A stretch of DNA of 40,766 nt, taken from NCBI RefSeq assembly GCF_014196965.1, contig NZ_JACIEQ010000012.1:1-40766 (forward strand), written 5' to 3'. The notes beneath the pieces are model-generated. The model was given only the letters and a program-made list of their open reading frames with translations, was not told where the DNA came from and did not search any database. The stretch is from Actibacterium naphthalenivorans (GTDB lineage Bacteria > Pseudomonadota > Alphaproteobacteria > Rhodobacterales > Rhodobacteraceae). Shown here in pieces: positions 15,922-24,757 of the stretch (positions are counted from its first letter, which is position 1; each line of letters opens with the position of its first letter). The position numbers and the translations under genes are program-made.

Positions 15922-16824
15922 TCAACGGCGCGAAAAGCGGCTTTCGCTTCCTAGGATTTCATCAGGGCCGACCAGATTTCTTTCCGTAAGATCAATGAGA
16001 TGGGCCAGGACGTTGCGGGCCGCCGCGGGCAGGAGGGCGGGGGCGGTGTCGGTGTAGATCCGCGCGGCGAGCTCTGCCGGGGTGGCCGGACCGTGGGTCA
16101 GCGCCTGAAGGATCTGCGCCTCTCGGCTGCGGCGATGCGCGATCAGCCCGGCCAGACGCGCGGCCGGGGCGGTGACGGGGGCGCCGTGGGCCGGGTAGAA
16201 CACGCGGTCCTGCCGGGGCACGAGCTTTTCCAGCGACGCCATGAAAGCCGCCAGATCGCCGTCGGGCGGCGATACCATGGAGGTGGCCCAGCCCATCACA
16301 TGGTCTCCGGTGAACACCGCGTCCCGCCAGGCAAAGCTCAGGTGATTGGCCATGTGGCCCGGCGTCCAGAGCGCGGTGAGCGACCAGCCGGCGCCGTGCA
16401 AGACCTCGTCATCGGCGAGGGTGGCGTCGGGGCGAAAGGCGCGGTCGACGCCTTCGCCGCCGCTCAGCCCCGCAAGCCGCGCCATTTCGGGCCGCTGCCC
16501 GGCGGAACTGTCGCCAAAGGCCAGAACCGGCGCGCCGGTTGCGCGCGACAGGGCCGGGGCCAGCGCGGAATGATCGACATGGGAATGGGTGATCAGGATG
16601 TGGCTGACCCGCTCGCCCGGTGCCAGCGCCCCGAGGATGGCCTGCAGATGCGCGGGCGCGTCGGGGCCGGGATCGATCACCGCCACGTCGCCTTCGCCCA
16701 GGATATAGGTGTTGGTGCCGCGGAATGTCATCGGCGAGGGGTTCGGGGCAAGCACCATCCGCAGCCCCGGTTCCGGTCTTTGCACCACGCCCACCGGCGG
16801 GTTGAACCCGGCTGGTTCGTCCAT
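15922..16824 (-). CDS. MBL-fold metallo-hydrolase (LACTB2-like)
   Basis: 300-residue metallo-beta-lactamase-fold hydrolase with the metal motif THSHVDHS (near residue 79) and further ligands in TPGHMANH, GDHVMG and YPAHGAPV. The N-terminal PNPSPMTFRGTNTYILG and a C-terminal winged-helix-like tail (from about residue 225, HRRSREAQILQALTHGPATPAELAARIY) match the LACTB2/RNase-like subgroup rather than glyoxalase II. The substrate, RNA or a small thioester, cannot be decided from sequence. It is divergent from the histidine kinase gene, with 44 bp between starts. It is the first gene of the core-type block after tRNA-Asn. Confidence 0.88.
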   Translation of the reverse strand: MDEPAGFNPPVGVVQRPEPGLRMVLAPNPSPMTFRGTNTYILGEGDVAVIDPGPDAPAHLQAILGALAPGERVSHILITHSHVDHSALAPALSRATGAPVLAFGDSSAGQRPEMARLAGLSGGEGVDRAFRPDATLADDEVLHGAGWSLTALWTPGHMANHLSFAWRDAVFTGDHVMGWATSMVSPPDGDLAAFMASLEKLVPRQDRVFYPAHGAPVTAPAARLAGLIAHRRSREAQILQALTHGPATPAELAARIYTDTAPALLPAAARNVLAHLIDLTERNLVGPDEILGSESRFSRR

Positions 16825-16868
16825 CTTCCGCTTCCTTCCGAAGGCTGCGCCCGATACGGTCTTATCCG

Positions 16869-18179
16869 ATGAAGGACGGATGGATCAAACGCGCATTGCC
16901 GCGCAGCCTTTACGGACGGGCGGCGCTGATTCTGATTTTGCCGGTCGTCACGATACAGCTTGTGGTGTCGGTTGTGTTCATCCAGCGCCATTTCGATGGG
17001 GTGACGCGGCAGATGTCGCGCAGTGTCGAACTGGAGGTGGCGCATGTGCTGGCCCAGGTCAACGCGGCCCCCGACGCGGATGCGGCCTTTGCGCGGGTCG
17101 CGGGGCTGGCCATGGCGCTTCAGCTTCAGGTCGCGCTGCCGGGTCAGGGTGTGGCCGGGGAGCGGCGGGCGTTTTACGATCTGTCGGGGCGCACCGTCGT
17201 TTCAGCCCTGCGCACCGGGCTGCCGGCGCTGCGCGGGATCGATCTCAAAAGCGATATCCGCGAGGTGCGGATGCTGCTGACCACCCGCCACGGCGATATG
17301 GTGGTGGTGGTCGACCGCCGGCGCGTCTCGGCCTCGAACCCGCATCAGCTTCTGGTGCTGATGATCGCCACCAGCCTGCTGATGACGCTGATCGCGTTCA
17401 TCTTTCTGCGCAATCAGTTGCGCCCGATCAAGCGGCTGGCCAAGGCGGCGGATGCGTTCGGCAAGGGGCGCCCGGTGCGCTACCGGCCCACCGGCGCGAC
17501 CGAGGTCCGCTCCGCCGGGAGCGCCTTTCTCGATATGCGCGCCCGGATCGAGCGGCAGATCGAACAGCGCACGATGATGCTGTCGGGCGTCAGCCACGAT
17601 CTGCGTACGCCGCTGACCCGGCTGAAGCTGAGCCTGTCGCTGGCCGAAGAAACCCCCGAAACCGCCGAGATGCTGCGCGATGTGTCGGATATGGAGCGGA
17701 TGCTCGACGCGTTTCTCGATTTCGCCCGGTCCGAGGCGCTGGACGATCCCGAAGAGGTGGATCCGGCGGAGCTGCTGTACAATGTGGTCGACAGGTTCGG
17801 GCCCAGTGTCACGCTCGGCCCGGTGCCCGCGGGGACAATGGCGATGCTGCGCCCGCTGGCGGTGGAACGGGCGCTGCAGAACCTTGTGGGCAACGCGCTG
17901 AACTACGGCACGTGCTGCACTGTCGGGTTGGAGGTGACCGACCGCGTGCTGCGGTTCACGGTCGAGGATGACGGCCCCGGCATCCCCGCCGAACAGCGCA
18001 CGGCTGCCATGCAGGCGTTCAACCGGCTGGACGAGGCGCGCAACCAGAACCGCGGCTCCGGCGTCGGGCTGGGTCTGGCCATCGCGTCGGACATCGCGCG
18101 CAGCCATGGCGGCGTGCTGCGGCTGGGCGAAAGCGCGGCGCTGGGCGGGCTCAAGGCGGAGCTGGTGCTGGCGCGTTAG
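16869..18179 (+). CDS. EnvZ-type sensor histidine kinase
   Basis: Membrane sensor kinase of 436 residues. TM1 is at about 17-38 (ALILILPVVTIQLVVSVVFI), then a periplasmic sensor region, TM2 at about 156-175 (LLVLMIATSLLMTLIAFIFL), a HAMP domain, and the dimerisation H-box SGVSHDLRTPLTRL with H243. The ATP-binding N box (LQNLVGNALNYG), G1 (DDGPGIP) and G2 (GVGLGLAIASDIARSHGG) are complete, so it should be active. The H-box and short receiver-less layout fit the EnvZ/OmpR class. No response regulator lies next to it in this window, so its partner is elsewhere or unpaired. It ends one base before a convergent tRNA gene. Confidence 0.92.
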   Translation: MKDGWIKRALPRSLYGRAALILILPVVTIQLVVSVVFIQRHFDGVTRQMSRSVELEVAHVLAQVNAAPDADAAFARVAGLAMALQLQVALPGQGVAGERRAFYDLSGRTVVSALRTGLPALRGIDLKSDIREVRMLLTTRHGDMVVVVDRRRVSASNPHQLLVLMIATSLLMTLIAFIFLRNQLRPIKRLAKAADAFGKGRPVRYRPTGATEVRSAGSAFLDMRARIERQIEQRTMMLSGVSHDLRTPLTRLKLSLSLAEETPETAEMLRDVSDMERMLDAFLDFARSEALDDPEEVDPAELLYNVVDRFGPSVTLGPVPAGTMAMLRPLAVERALQNLVGNALNYGTCCTVGLEVTDRVLRFTVEDDGPGIPAEQRTAAMQAFNRLDEARNQNRGSGVGLGLAIASDIARSHGGVLRLGESAALGGLKAELVLAR

Positions 18180-18256
18180 TGGTAGGCCCGGAGGGACTCG
18201 AACCCCCAACCAAAGCGTTATGAGCGCTCTGCTCTAACCAATTGAGCTACAGGCCC
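18180..18256 (-). tRNA. tRNA with CAT anticodon (probably tRNA-Ile2, otherwise elongator Met)
   Basis: The reverse complement gives a cloverleaf with acceptor GGGCCTG/CGGGCCT, a D loop with AATTGGTTAGAG, anticodon loop CTCATAA (CAT), a T arm with GGTTCGAGTCC, and encoded CCA at 18180-18182. The GAGCGCTCATAACGC anticodon arm resembles the isoleucine tRNA whose C34 is converted to lysidine; an elongator methionine tRNA cannot be excluded. It is not an initiator, as the three G-C pairs of the initiator anticodon stem are absent. The acceptor has a terminal G-U pair. It abuts the kinase stop codon. Confidence 0.93.
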
Positions 18257-18368
18257 GCCTGCCGCCAAGTGACTAGCAGACCCGCGCGCGCCGTCAAGAC
18301 GGAGCTTGCCCCGTGGACAGCGCGCGCCTGATCGTCTATCGCAGCGCGAAACGACCGGGGAATGTGCA

Positions 18369-19415
18369 ATGAGCGATGGCAAGAACGGGCTGACCTACGC
18401 CGATGCGGGCGTGGATATCGATGCGGGCAACGCGCTGGTGGATCGGATCAAACCGGCGGCGAAACGCACGGCGCGCCCCGGTGTGATGGCCGGGCTGGGC
18501 GGGTTCGGCGCGCTGTTCGATCTGAAGGCGGCGGGATACACCGACCCGGTGCTGGTGGCCGCGACCGACGGGGTGGGCACCAAGCTGCGCATCGCCATCG
18601 ACACGGGCGAAGTTGGCGGTGTCGGCATCGACCTTGTGGCGATGTGTGTCAACGATCTGGTGTGCCAGGGGGCCGAGCCGCTGTTCTTTCTGGATTATTT
18701 CGCCACTGGCAAGCTGAAGCTGGATGAGGCCGCGCAGGTGATCGAAGGCATCGCCGAGGGCTGCGCCCGGGCTGGCTGTGCCCTGATCGGCGGCGAAACG
18801 GCCGAGATGCCGGGCATGTATCACGATGGCGATTTCGATCTGGCGGGCTTTGCCGTGGGCGCGATGGAGCGGGGCGCCGATCTTCCGGCCGGTGTGGCGG
18901 CGGGCGATGTTCTGCTCGGGCTGGCGTCGGACGGGGTGCATTCCAACGGCTATTCGCTGGTGCGCAAGGTGGTCGAGATGGCCGGGCTGGGCTGGGACGC
19001 GGCGGCGCCGTTCGCCGACGGGCCGCTGGGCGCGGCGCTGCTGACGCCCACGCGGCTTTACGTGAAACCGGCGCTGGCGGCGGTGCGGGCAGGGGGCGTG
19101 CACGCGCTGGCCCATATCACCGGCGGCGGGCTGACGGAAAACCTGCCGCGTGTGCTGCCCGAGGATCTGGGCGCCGATATCGATCTGGGTGCCTGGCCGC
19201 TGCCGCCGGTGTTTCGCTGGCTGGCGGACACCGCCGGAATGGCCGAGGCGGAGCTTTTGAAAACCTTCAACGCCGGGCTGGGCATGGTGCTGGCGGTCGC
19301 GCCCGACCGGGCCGAAGATCTGGCGGCGCTGCTGCGGGACCAGGGCGAAACCGTCTTTGCCATCGGCACCGTCACCGAAGGCGCGGGCATCCGCTATGCC
19401 GGGACGCTTTTGTGA
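18369..19415 (+). CDS. purM: Phosphoribosylformylglycinamidine cyclo-ligase (AIR synthetase)
   Basis: ATP-dependent ring closure forming aminoimidazole ribotide, the fifth step of purine synthesis. 348 residues, usual length. Motifs: [18 protein letters not shown] at the N-terminus, [45 protein letters not shown] and [16 protein letters not shown]. The ATG at 18369 follows a GGGGAA ribosome site. It is coupled to purN by a GTGA overlap, the common purM-purN arrangement. Confidence 0.97.
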   Translation: MSDGKNGLTYADAGVDIDAGNALVDRIKPAAKRTARPGVMAGLGGFGALFDLKAAGYTDPVLVAATDGVGTKLRIAIDTGEVGGVGIDLVAMCVNDLVCQGAEPLFFLDYFATGKLKLDEAAQVIEGIAEGCARAGCALIGGETAEMPGMYHDGDFDLAGFAVGAMERGADLPAGVAAGDVLLGLASDGVHSNGYSLVRKVVEMAGLGWDAAAPFADGPLGAALLTPTRLYVKPALAAVRAGGVHALAHITGGGLTENLPRVLPEDLGADIDLGAWPLPPVFRWLADTAGMAEAELLKTFNAGLGMVLAVAPDRAEDLAALLRDQGETVFAIGTVTEGAGIRYAGTLL

Positions 19416-20005
19416 CCAGACGCGTTGCTATTCTGATTTCCGGCGGCGGCTCGAACATGGTCGCGCTGGTGCAAAGCATGGTGGGCGATCACCCGGCCCG
19501 CGCGGTTCTGGTGCTGTCGAACAACCCGCAGGCCACCGGGCTGGCCAAGGCCGCGCAGATGGGCGTGCCCACCGCCGCCGTCGATCACCGGCCCTTCGGC
19601 AAGGATCGCGCGGCGTTCGAGGCGGAAGTGCAGGCAGAGCTTGAAAAGGCGCAGGCCGATATCCTGTGCCTTGCGGGATTCATGCGCATCCTGACGCCGG
19701 GGTTCATCGCGAAATGGGAGGGGCGGATCCTGAACATCCATCCGTCGCTGCTGCCCAAATACAAGGGCCTGCACACCCATGCCCGCGCGATCGAGGCCGG
19801 CGATGCCGAACATGGCTGCTCGGTGCATGAGGTGACGGCAGAGCTGGACGATGGCCCGATCCTCGGCCAGGCCCGCGTGCCGGTGCTGCCCGGCGATACG
19901 CCGGAAACGCTGGCCGCGCGGGTGTTGCCGATGGAGCATCAGCTCTACCCCGAAGTGCTGCGCCGTTTCGCGGTTGGAGACAGAAAACCCGTCTTGCTGC
20001 CCTGA
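19412..20005 (+). CDS. purN: Phosphoribosylglycinamide formyltransferase (folate-dependent)
   Basis: Transfers the formyl group of 10-formyl-tetrahydrofolate to GAR, the third purine step. 197 residues, GTG start overlapping the purM stop. Motifs: [13 protein letters not shown] (phosphate loop), [13 protein letters not shown], the catalytic Asn-His-Asp set in [21 protein letters not shown], and [14 protein letters not shown]. It consumes folate cofactors, but the folate cluster about 5 kb upstream is separated by tRNA-Asn and is unlikely to be co-regulated. Confidence 0.97.
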   Translation: MTRRVAILISGGGSNMVALVQSMVGDHPARAVLVLSNNPQATGLAKAAQMGVPTAAVDHRPFGKDRAAFEAEVQAELEKAQADILCLAGFMRILTPGFIAKWEGRILNIHPSLLPKYKGLHTHARAIEAGDAEHGCSVHEVTAELDDGPILGQARVPVLPGDTPETLAARVLPMEHQLYPEVLRRFAVGDRKPVLLP

Positions 20006-20094
20006 CCCTTTCCTTTCCCGCGCCGATTGCCTAAGACAGGTCGATGGGGTGGAGCGGTGCAAGACGCGAAACTACGAAAATAACACGGCCCTGA

Positions 20095-21246
20095 ATGAGA
20101 ACACTGACCAAGACCGACGAACTGGCCGCCTTCTGCGCAGAAGCGCGGAAGGGCGCCTATGTCACCGTCGACACCGAATTCCTGCGCGAGCGGACCTATT
20201 ACGCCAAGCTCTGCCTTGTGCAGCTTGCCCTTCCGGGCGATGGCGAAGCCGTGCTGGTGGACCCGCTGTCCAACGGGCTGTCGCTAGAGCCGCTTTACGA
20301 TCTCTACCGCGACACCAACGTGGTAAAGGTGTTCCACGCCGCGCGGCAGGATCTGGAGATCTTCTTCGTCGAGGGGCAGGTTTTCCCCGAGCCGCTGTTC
20401 GACACCCAGGTTGCCGCGATGGTCTGCGGCTTTGGCGAGCAGGTGGGCTACGAGACGCTGGTGCGCAAGATCGCCCGGGCGCCGCTTGACAAGACGTCGC
20501 GCTTTACCGACTGGTCGCGCCGGCCGCTGTCGGATGCGCAGAAAACCTATGCGCTGGCCGATGTCACCCATCTGCGGGTGATCTATGAATTCCTGGCGTC
20601 CGAGCTGGAAAAGAATGGTCGCAGCAAGTGGCTGGGCGAGGAACTTCGTGTTCTGACAGATCCCGAAACCTATATCGTACGCCCGTCGGAGGCCTGGAAG
20701 CGGGTCAAGACGCGCACCAATTCGGGCAAGTTCCTGGCCGTGGTGCGAGAGCTGGCGCGCTTCCGCGAAGGTTATGCCCAATCCCGCAACGTTCCGCGCA
20801 ACCGCGTGTACAAGGATGACGCGCTGCTGGAGCTTGCCTCGACCAAGCCGCAGAGCATCGAGGATCTGTCGCGCTCGCGCCTGTTGCTGCGCGAGGCGCG
20901 CCGGGGCGAGATCGCCGAGGGCATCATCGCCGCGGTCAAGGCCGCGCAAGAGACGCCGCCCGAGGATTACCCGCAGCCCGACACCTCGAACGACAAGCTG
21001 CAGGTCAACCCTGCGCTGGCCGATCTGCTGCGGGTTCTGCTGAAGGCCAAGGCCGAAAACGCCGGTGTCGCGCAAAAGCTGATCGCCACCTCCGCCGATC
21101 TGGATCAGATCGCGGCGGGGCAGCGCGGGGTCATGGCGCTGAAGGGGTGGCGCGCCGAGGTGTTCGGCGATGACGCGCTGCGCCTGTGCAAGGGCGAACT
21201 GGCGCTGGTCGCGCGCGGCAGCAGCGTGGACGTGGTCGAGCTTTAG
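20095..21246 (+). CDS. rnd: Ribonuclease D
   Basis: 3'-5' exoribonuclease for tRNA and other stable RNA 3' ends; 383 residues. DEDDy exonuclease core: VDTEFLRE with D26 and E28, FHAARQDLEIFF, FDTQVAAMVCG, and the YALADV segment with the catalytic tyrosine and aspartate near 160-165. The HRDC domain follows from about residue 210 (VRELARFREGYAQSRNVPRNRVYKDDALLELA). The stop codon overlaps antiparallel with the lipoprotein stop (TTA/TAG at 21243-21246). It lies 89 bp after purN. Confidence 0.95.
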   Translation: MRTLTKTDELAAFCAEARKGAYVTVDTEFLRERTYYAKLCLVQLALPGDGEAVLVDPLSNGLSLEPLYDLYRDTNVVKVFHAARQDLEIFFVEGQVFPEPLFDTQVAAMVCGFGEQVGYETLVRKIARAPLDKTSRFTDWSRRPLSDAQKTYALADVTHLRVIYEFLASELEKNGRSKWLGEELRVLTDPETYIVRPSEAWKRVKTRTNSGKFLAVVRELARFREGYAQSRNVPRNRVYKDDALLELASTKPQSIEDLSRSRLLLREARRGEIAEGIIAAVKAAQETPPEDYPQPDTSNDKLQVNPALADLLRVLLKAKAENAGVAQKLIATSADLDQIAAGQRGVMALKGWRAEVFGDDALRLCKGELALVARGSSVDVVEL

Positions 21247-21728
21247 CGGCGGGCGCTTCGCGCGTTCTGCGCGGCGCGGACGGTGATGGTGCTCACGCCC
21301 TCTAGGCTCTGATCTGTCAGAAAACGGGCCGCGGAAATCTCACGCGAAGCGGGCGTGCCTGTGGCGGCTTGCGAAAGCGGGGGGCGGGCGCGCAGCTCCA
21401 GCAGCAACTCGCCGTTTTGCGGCAGGCCATTGTTTGGCGCCACCAGCGCCGCCTGCCAATAGCCCTGGGTCGGCGGAAGGCCCGTGGCATGGATGATCAC
21501 CCCGCCGGGCGCCTTGTCGAGGCGCAGCGCGCTGATCTCGGCCACCAGCGGTCGCGGGTCCGTGGCGGGCGCGGGTTGGGCCGTGACATCGGCCGCCTGC
21601 TCCTGATTGCCGCCAGCCTCCTGGTTGCCGCCGAACCAGTTGAAGGGGTTGGCGCGCGAGTTGCCGATGGCCTCGCAGGCGCCAAGCATCAGGATGGCGG
21701 CCAGGGCGGGAAGAAGCGATGGTTTCAT
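21243..21728 (-). CDS. Predicted lipoprotein of unknown function
   Basis: 161 residues from the ATG at 21728, which has AAAGGA upstream. The signal peptide MKPSLLPALAAILMLGAC ends in a lipobox (LGAC), so the mature N-terminus is probably a lipidated cysteine at residue 18. A Gln/Asn/Ala-rich low-complexity linker (GGNQEAGGNQEQ...) is followed by a compact domain of about 110 residues ending ARSARR. The domain is not recognised. It is convergent with rnd and divergent from sufE. Confidence 0.8.
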   Translation of the reverse strand: MKPSLLPALAAILMLGACEAIGNSRANPFNWFGGNQEAGGNQEQAADVTAQPAPATDPRPLVAEISALRLDKAPGGVIIHATGLPPTQGYWQAALVAPNNGLPQNGELLLELRARPPLSQAATGTPASREISAARFLTDQSLEGVSTITVRAAQNARSARR

Positions 21729-21855
21729 GACGGTCCTTTGCATAGCGCCTTTGGGTTAGCCGAAACCGGGCGCGTTGAAAAGCCGTCTCGAAGCGTGGTC
21801 TGGACCTTGGACGCGCAAGGGCTTAGGTCGGAAATGGCAAAAGCAGGGGGTGCCC

Positions 21856-22281
21856 ATGGCCAGCGAAGCATTCGAAGACATCGTGGAGACGTTCGAGTTT
21901 CTGGACGACTGGGAAGACCGGTACCGCCATGTGATCGAGCTTGGCAAGGCGATGCCCGAACTGGAAGAGGCGTTCCGCGTGTCGGCGACCAAGGTGGAGG
22001 GCTGTGCCAGCCAGGTCTGGCTGCTGCCCGAGATCGAGGGCACGGGGCCCGGCGCCACCTTCCGCTTTCGCGGTGAAAGCGATGCGATGATCGTGCGCGG
22101 GCTGGTTGCCATCCTGCACGCGCTTTATTCGGGGCAGACGGTGGCCGATGTGCTGAAGACCGACGCCGCCGCCGAACTGGCCCGGCTGGGGCTGAACGAT
22201 CATTTGTCGGCGCAACGCTCCAACGGGCTGCGCGCGATGGTCGAACGGATCCGGCTGCTGGCGGCAGAGGCGGCGGGCTGA
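21856..22281 (+). CDS. sufE: SufE-family sulfur acceptor
   Basis: Accepts persulfide from a SufS-type cysteine desulfurase and stimulates it during Fe-S cluster assembly. 141 residues, usual for SufE. The acceptor cysteine C50 lies in ATKVEGCASQVWL, the conserved active-site loop, followed by FRGESDAMIVRGLVAIL and the C-terminal helix SAQRSNGLRAMVERIR. The start at 21856 follows CAGGGGG. No other suf gene is nearby; it is a stand-alone copy. Confidence 0.94.
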   Translation: MASEAFEDIVETFEFLDDWEDRYRHVIELGKAMPELEEAFRVSATKVEGCASQVWLLPEIEGTGPGATFRFRGESDAMIVRGLVAILHALYSGQTVADVLKTDAAAELARLGLNDHLSAQRSNGLRAMVERIRLLAAEAAG

Positions 22282-22316
22282 GCGTGCCGTTTCACCGGGG
22301 CCTGTGACAAAGACCG

Positions 22317-22550
22317 TCAGCGCGGATGAGCGGCCTGCTGGCGGTAATGCCGCAGCACATAGAGCCGGATCGCCGAGGCAAGCCCCATCTCCATCCCGCG
22401 TTCCGCGTCGATTTCGGCCGCAAGCGCGTTGATCGGCATGGATTTTTCTTCGGCGATGTCGCGGAACGCCTGCCAGAACTCCTGTTCGAGCGACACGCTG
22501 GTGCGGTGCCCCCGAAGGGTGAGCGAGCGTTTGACAGGCCGCCCGCTCAT
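22317..22550 (-). CDS. Ribbon-helix-helix domain protein (RHH_4 type)
   Basis: 77 residues: a basic strand (RPVKRSLTLRGHRTSVSLE) followed by two helices (QEFWQAFRDIAEEKSMPINALAAEID), the ribbon-helix-helix layout of Arc/MetJ-like DNA-binding proteins. Last of three same-strand genes; overlaps the DUF4169 gene by 4 bp. It may be a small transcription factor. No toxin partner is seen. Confidence 0.85.
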   Translation of the reverse strand: MSGRPVKRSLTLRGHRTSVSLEQEFWQAFRDIAEEKSMPINALAAEIDAERGMEMGLASAIRLYVLRHYRQQAAHPR

Positions 22551-22732
22551 TCCTCTTCGCCGTCGATCCTGTGCTGGTCGAGCATCCGGCGGGCGTGGTC
22601 CGACCGCGCGGCGTCCAGCACCTTCGCGGCCTTGCTGCGCCCGAATTTCACGGCGTTTTCATCGGCCTCCGCGCGTTTCCTGACGCGATCGCGCTGCTTG
22701 CGGGCGGCGCGGAGGTTGATGGGCGTCGTCAT
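22547..22732 (-). CDS. DUF4169 family small basic protein
   Basis: 61 residues, very basic: TPINLRAARKQRDRVRKRAEADENAVKFGRSKAAK followed by an acidic C-terminus (GEEE). The start NLRxxRKxRxR and KFGRSKAxK pattern is that of DUF4169, seen in alphaproteobacteria. It shares one base with the fumC stop (TGATG), so it is translationally coupled to fumC. Function unknown; nucleic-acid or ribosome binding is plausible from charge alone. Confidence 0.85.
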   Translation of the reverse strand: MTTPINLRAARKQRDRVRKRAEADENAVKFGRSKAAKVLDAARSDHARRMLDQHRIDGEEE

Positions 22733-24126
22733 CAGCCTTTCGGGCCGATCATCTGTTCGGGCCGCACCACGCGGTCAAAGGTTTCCTCGTCCACAAAGCC
22801 GAGGGCGATCGCCTCCTGCTTCAGCGTGGTACCGTTCTTGTGCGCGGTCTTGGCGACCTTGGTGGCATTGTCATAGCCGATTTCGGGGGCCAGCGCCGTC
22901 ACCAGCATCAGGCTTTCGCGCATCAGCTTTTCGATCCGCACCTCATCGGCCTTCAGCCCGACCACCAGATTGTCGGTGAAGGCCGCGGCGCTGTCGCCCA
23001 GAAGCTGCATGGATTGCAGCACGTTGTAGGCCATCATCGGCTTGTAGACGTTCAGCTCGAAATGGCCCTGGCTGCCGGCAAAGCCGACGGCGGCGTCATT
23101 GCCCATCACATGGGCGCAGACCTGGGTCAGCGCTTCGCACTGGGTCGGGTTCACCTTGCCCGGCATGATCGAGGAGCCGGGCTCGTTTTCCGGCAGGATC
23201 AGCTCGCCCAGCCCGCAGCGCGGGCCGGAGCCCAGCAGCCGGATGTCATTGGCGATCTTGAACAGCGATGCGGCCACGACCTTCAGCGCGCCCGAGATTT
23301 CCACCATCGCATCATGCGCGGCCAGCGCCTCGAACTTGTTGGGCGCGGTCACGAAGGGCAGGCCGGTGATTTCGGCCATGTTGGCGGCCACGGCCACGTC
23401 CCAGCCCTTGGCGGTGTTCAGTCCGGTGCCGACGGCGGTGCCGCCCTGGGCCAGTTCGTAGATATGCTCGAGCGCGGTTTTCACCCGCTTGATGCCCATG
23501 GCCACCTGATGGGTATAGCCGGAAAACTCCTGGCTCAGGGTCAGGGGGGTGGCGTCCTGCGTATGGGTGCGACCGATCTTGATGATGCCCTCGAACGCCT
23601 CGACCTTGGCCTGAAGTGCGCCATGCAGCTTTTCGAGCCCCGGCAGCAGCACATCGCGCGCCGTCATCGCGGTGGCGATGTGCATGGCGGTGGGGAAAGT
23701 GTCGTTCGACGACTGGCCCATGTTGCAGTGATCGTTCGGGTGCACCGGGTCTTTCGAGCCGATCACGCCGCCCAGAATCTCGATGGCGCGGTTGGCGATC
23801 ACCTCGTTGGCGTTCATGTTCGACTGGGTGCCGGACCCGGTCTGCCACACGACCAGCGGGAAGTTGTCATCGAACTTGCCGGCCACCACTTCGGATGCCG
23901 CCTGAATGATCGCATCGGCCTTCGCCGCGTCCAGCTTGCCCGACGCCTTGTTGGCCTGCGCGCAGGCCTGTTTGATCACGCCAAGCGCGCGCACGATGGC
24001 CACGGGCTGCTTTTCCCAGCCGATCGGAAAGTTCATGATCGAGCGCTGCGTCTGCGCGCCCCAATACTTGTCGGCGGGAACTTCGAGCGGGCCGAAGCTG
24101 TCGGTTTCGGTGCGGGTCTGGGTCAT
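22732..24126 (-). CDS. fumC: Class II fumarate hydratase
   Basis: Reversible hydration of fumarate to malate in the TCA cycle; iron-independent, cytoplasmic tetramer. 464 residues from the ATG at 24126, which has GGAGGAG upstream. Signatures: [37 protein letters not shown] and [15 protein letters not shown] with the catalytic serine loop. The C-terminal helical region is complete. It leads a coupled trio with DUF4169 and RHH genes. A dyad lies just upstream of its ribosome site. Confidence 0.97.
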   Translation of the reverse strand: MTQTRTETDSFGPLEVPADKYWGAQTQRSIMNFPIGWEKQPVAIVRALGVIKQACAQANKASGKLDAAKADAIIQAASEVVAGKFDDNFPLVVWQTGSGTQSNMNANEVIANRAIEILGGVIGSKDPVHPNDHCNMGQSSNDTFPTAMHIATAMTARDVLLPGLEKLHGALQAKVEAFEGIIKIGRTHTQDATPLTLSQEFSGYTHQVAMGIKRVKTALEHIYELAQGGTAVGTGLNTAKGWDVAVAANMAEITGLPFVTAPNKFEALAAHDAMVEISGALKVVAASLFKIANDIRLLGSGPRCGLGELILPENEPGSSIMPGKVNPTQCEALTQVCAHVMGNDAAVGFAGSQGHFELNVYKPMMAYNVLQSMQLLGDSAAAFTDNLVVGLKADEVRIEKLMRESLMLVTALAPEIGYDNATKVAKTAHKNGTTLKQEAIALGFVDEETFDRVVRPEQMIGPKG

Positions 24127-24141
24127 GGATAGGCTCCTCCG

Positions 24142-24157
24142 GCATACGGTTGTATGC
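24142..24157. promoter_or_regulatory. Dyad GCATAC-N4-GTATGC upstream of fumC
   Basis: Perfect 6-bp arms with a GGTT spacer, immediately upstream of the fumC ribosome site. It could be an operator for a GntR-like regulator or a small 5' UTR hairpin; the sequence alone does not decide. Confidence 0.4.
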
Positions 24158-24207
24158 GGTTTACCGCCGGGGGGCGGGCATGACAATCTTCAGTTTCGGG
24201 GTTAGCG

Positions 24208-24672
24208 CTATTTGCGAAAACTGTCGAGGCTGACGACTTCGGCATCCTGCGGCGTGTCGTCTTCCTCGACCTCGTGCAGCTCGGGCAGATCCTCGTCCTC
24301 ATCCTCGTCATCGCCGCTGTCCTGGGTTTCGAACCTCAGGCCGAATTCGACCGAAGGGTCCACGAAGGTGCGGATGGAATCGTAGGGAATGAAAAGCGGT
24401 TCCGGGCTGTCGCCGAAGTTGAGCGTGACCGAGAAGGCGTCTTCGCCCACCTCGAGATTGTCGAACCAATGCTGCATCACCACCGTCATCTCTTCGGGAT
24501 AGCGATCATGCAGCCAGTCGGCGATCACGACCTCCGGATGGGTCGTGTCGAAGGTGATGAAGAAATGGTGCTGTCCTGGCAAGCCCCGTTCGGCGACGTC
24601 CGACAATACCTGCCGGATCAGGCCGCGCATGGCGCTGTGCATCAGATTTCCGTAGTCGATCCCGCGGGACAT
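24208..24672 (-). CDS. sspB: SspB-family ClpXP adaptor (alphaproteobacterial type)
   Basis: Delivers ssrA-tagged and other substrates to the ClpXP protease. 154 residues. The N-terminal substrate-binding domain runs to about residue 115 (MSRGIDYGNLMHSAMRGLIRQV, HHFFITFDTTHPEV, FGDSPEPLFIPYDSIRTFVDPSVEFGL). A very acidic flexible linker (DSGDDEDEDEDLPELHEVEEDD) and a short basic-ended tail (VVSLDSFRK) follow, fitting the ClpX-binding tail of the alpha-type adaptor. The tmRNA gene, source of ssrA tags, lies about 1.5 kb away on the same strand. Confidence 0.9.
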   Translation of the reverse strand: MSRGIDYGNLMHSAMRGLIRQVLSDVAERGLPGQHHFFITFDTTHPEVVIADWLHDRYPEEMTVVMQHWFDNLEVGEDAFSVTLNFGDSPEPLFIPYDSIRTFVDPSVEFGLRFETQDSGDDEDEDEDLPELHEVEEDDTPQDAEVVSLDSFRK

Positions 24673-24757
24673 GTGGCCCTCTAACGCCTGAGTTGAACGT
24701 CAGCATAGGGGATTCGGGATTTTATAAAAGGGGAGGCGCGCCGGAATTTTTCCGCGC

